Origin: Phytophthora sp. 'mugwort'
Lineage: Eukaryota; Oomycota; Peronosporomycetes; Peronosporales; Peronosporaceae
NCBI GenBank assembly: GCA_033558025.1
Contig: JAUCEF010000007.1
Span: 6,448,001-6,512,000 of the forward strand
Direction: 5' to 3'
DNA length: 64,000 nt
Made by a program: the position numbers and the translations under genes. Below, piece by piece: positions 63,470 through 64,000 of this stretch (its first letter is position 1; each line of letters opens with the position of its first letter). Below the pieces are notes generated by a model that was not told where the DNA came from, searched no databases, and worked only from the letters and a program-made list of their open reading frames with translations.

Positions 63470-64000
63470 TTCTCAACTACTGCCACAGTGATTTACTCTA
63501 CCGTAACGAAAACTTAACGAAAACCATAGACAAGGTTCCTAAGCGCGCGTATTGGCAGGGCCGGAAACGAGATGCGGCTGAGTACGTTCGGACTTGCTCA
63601 ACCTGCGGTAGCGGGAAAGGGCACCGACCGTGGAAGAACGGCCTCGTGCAAAATATATCCATTCAAGAACTGTCTGGTCATTCTCAATACGTGTGGTCGA
63701 CGCTATCGACCCCCTCCTCACTACGCCCCGAGCGAATAAGTTTATACTTGTTTCCGCCGACTATTTCACCCGCCGGAACGAAGCCTTTCCTGTTGCTACG
63801 CTAGACATATCACGTTCGTGGATCTTATGGTGAATGAAGTCATCTCGAAACTTGTCCCTGAACGCTTGTTGATTGACCGTGGATCTAATATCTCGGAATT
63901 AGCTAAGTCGTTTTATGAGACGCTTGGTATCAAGGAACTGTTCGGTGCGGTATACCACCCGCAGACACAGGGGCTTGGGAACGTTTCAATGGTACTTTAA
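63470..64000 (+). pseudogene. outer Gypsy integrase, continued to window edge
   Basis: NYCHSDLLYRNENLTKTIDK (63475-63534) continues with RAYWQGRKRDAAEYVRTCST, forming the HHCC zinc finger, then CGSGKGHRPWKNGLVQ. In shifted frames come FILVSADYFTRRNEAFPVAT (about 63744-63803, first Asp in the SADYFTR segment), then LIDRGSNISELAKSF (about 63869-63915) and AVYHPQTQGLGN (about 63948-63985). The catalytic Glu region would come next but is outside the window. Two frameshifts are visible. Confidence 0.88.

Noticed and set aside
1..64000. RXLR or Crinkler effector genes, CRISPR arrays, rRNA or tRNA genes
   Set aside because: Scanned translations for signal peptide plus RXLR/EER or LFLAK motifs, and the sequence for regular spacer arrays and known RNA hallmarks; none was convincing. 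A dedicated tRNA or HMM search was not possible.

Overview
The window reads as repeat-rich, intron-poor eukaryotic DNA from an oomycete, most likely a Phytophthora-like species. The grounds are a short intron with GT...CTGAC...TAG, core promoters resembling the oomycete initiator plus flanking element, and transposon families (Copia, chromo/Gypsy, hAT, Tc1/mariner, pogo, MULE, SANT-type) of the kind seen in those genomes. I see no rRNA, tRNA, CRISPR or prokaryotic operon structure. Almost everything is a decayed transposable element. I find only four intact host-type protein genes, all on the minus strand.

Layout. 1-3 kb: the 3' end and LTR of a dead Copia element, a frameshifted chromodomain relic and a short histone H3-tail-like reading frame. 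3-8.6 kb: one minus-strand Gypsy element (gag, protease, reverse transcriptase, RNase H) broken by a Tc1/mariner element with terminal inverted repeats and by a hAT relic. 8.8-11.2 kb: a hAT transposase pseudogene carrying an odd inverted triplication, then a pogo relic. 12.8-14 kb: gene 1, a coiled-coil/START-like protein. 15-18 kb: a hAT tail and a Tc1 pseudogene with DD34E spacing. 18-21.7 kb: mostly unassigned. 21.7-26.7 kb: the gene island, with two tandem paralogues of gene 1 and a two-exon Golgi-type glycosyltransferase. 27 kb: a solo Gypsy LTR with a target duplication.

27.8-37.7 kb: pogo relics, then an 8-kb Copia element with both LTRs and a GAGCC target duplication. It is itself interrupted by an internally scrambled Gypsy element. 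The Copia sits inside an older unit that carries a mitochondrial-type citrate synthase fragment, and a perfect 21-bp inverted repeat bounds that unit. 38.6-41.1 kb: a degenerate DDE-type transposase. 42.2-49.4 kb: a SANT/Myb-type reading frame and a MULE element split by about 4 kb, including a GATC-rich block. 49.4-53.5 kb: a hAT pseudogene and an unusually complete multi-exon pogo/CENP-B-like transposase pseudogene. 53.7-64 kb: LTR fragments, then an old Gypsy whose integrase is interrupted exactly in frame by a second full-length Gypsy (55848-63469). That second element has a long antisense reading frame between integrase and its 3' LTR.

The elements do not cooperate with each other. The structure is serial nesting of insertions around a small gene island. 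The most interesting points are the TIR-bounded citrate synthase fragment, the antisense ORF of the youngest Gypsy, the scrambled Gypsy inside Copia, and the three paralogous coiled-coil/START-like genes. All assignments come from reading translations by eye; no database search was possible.
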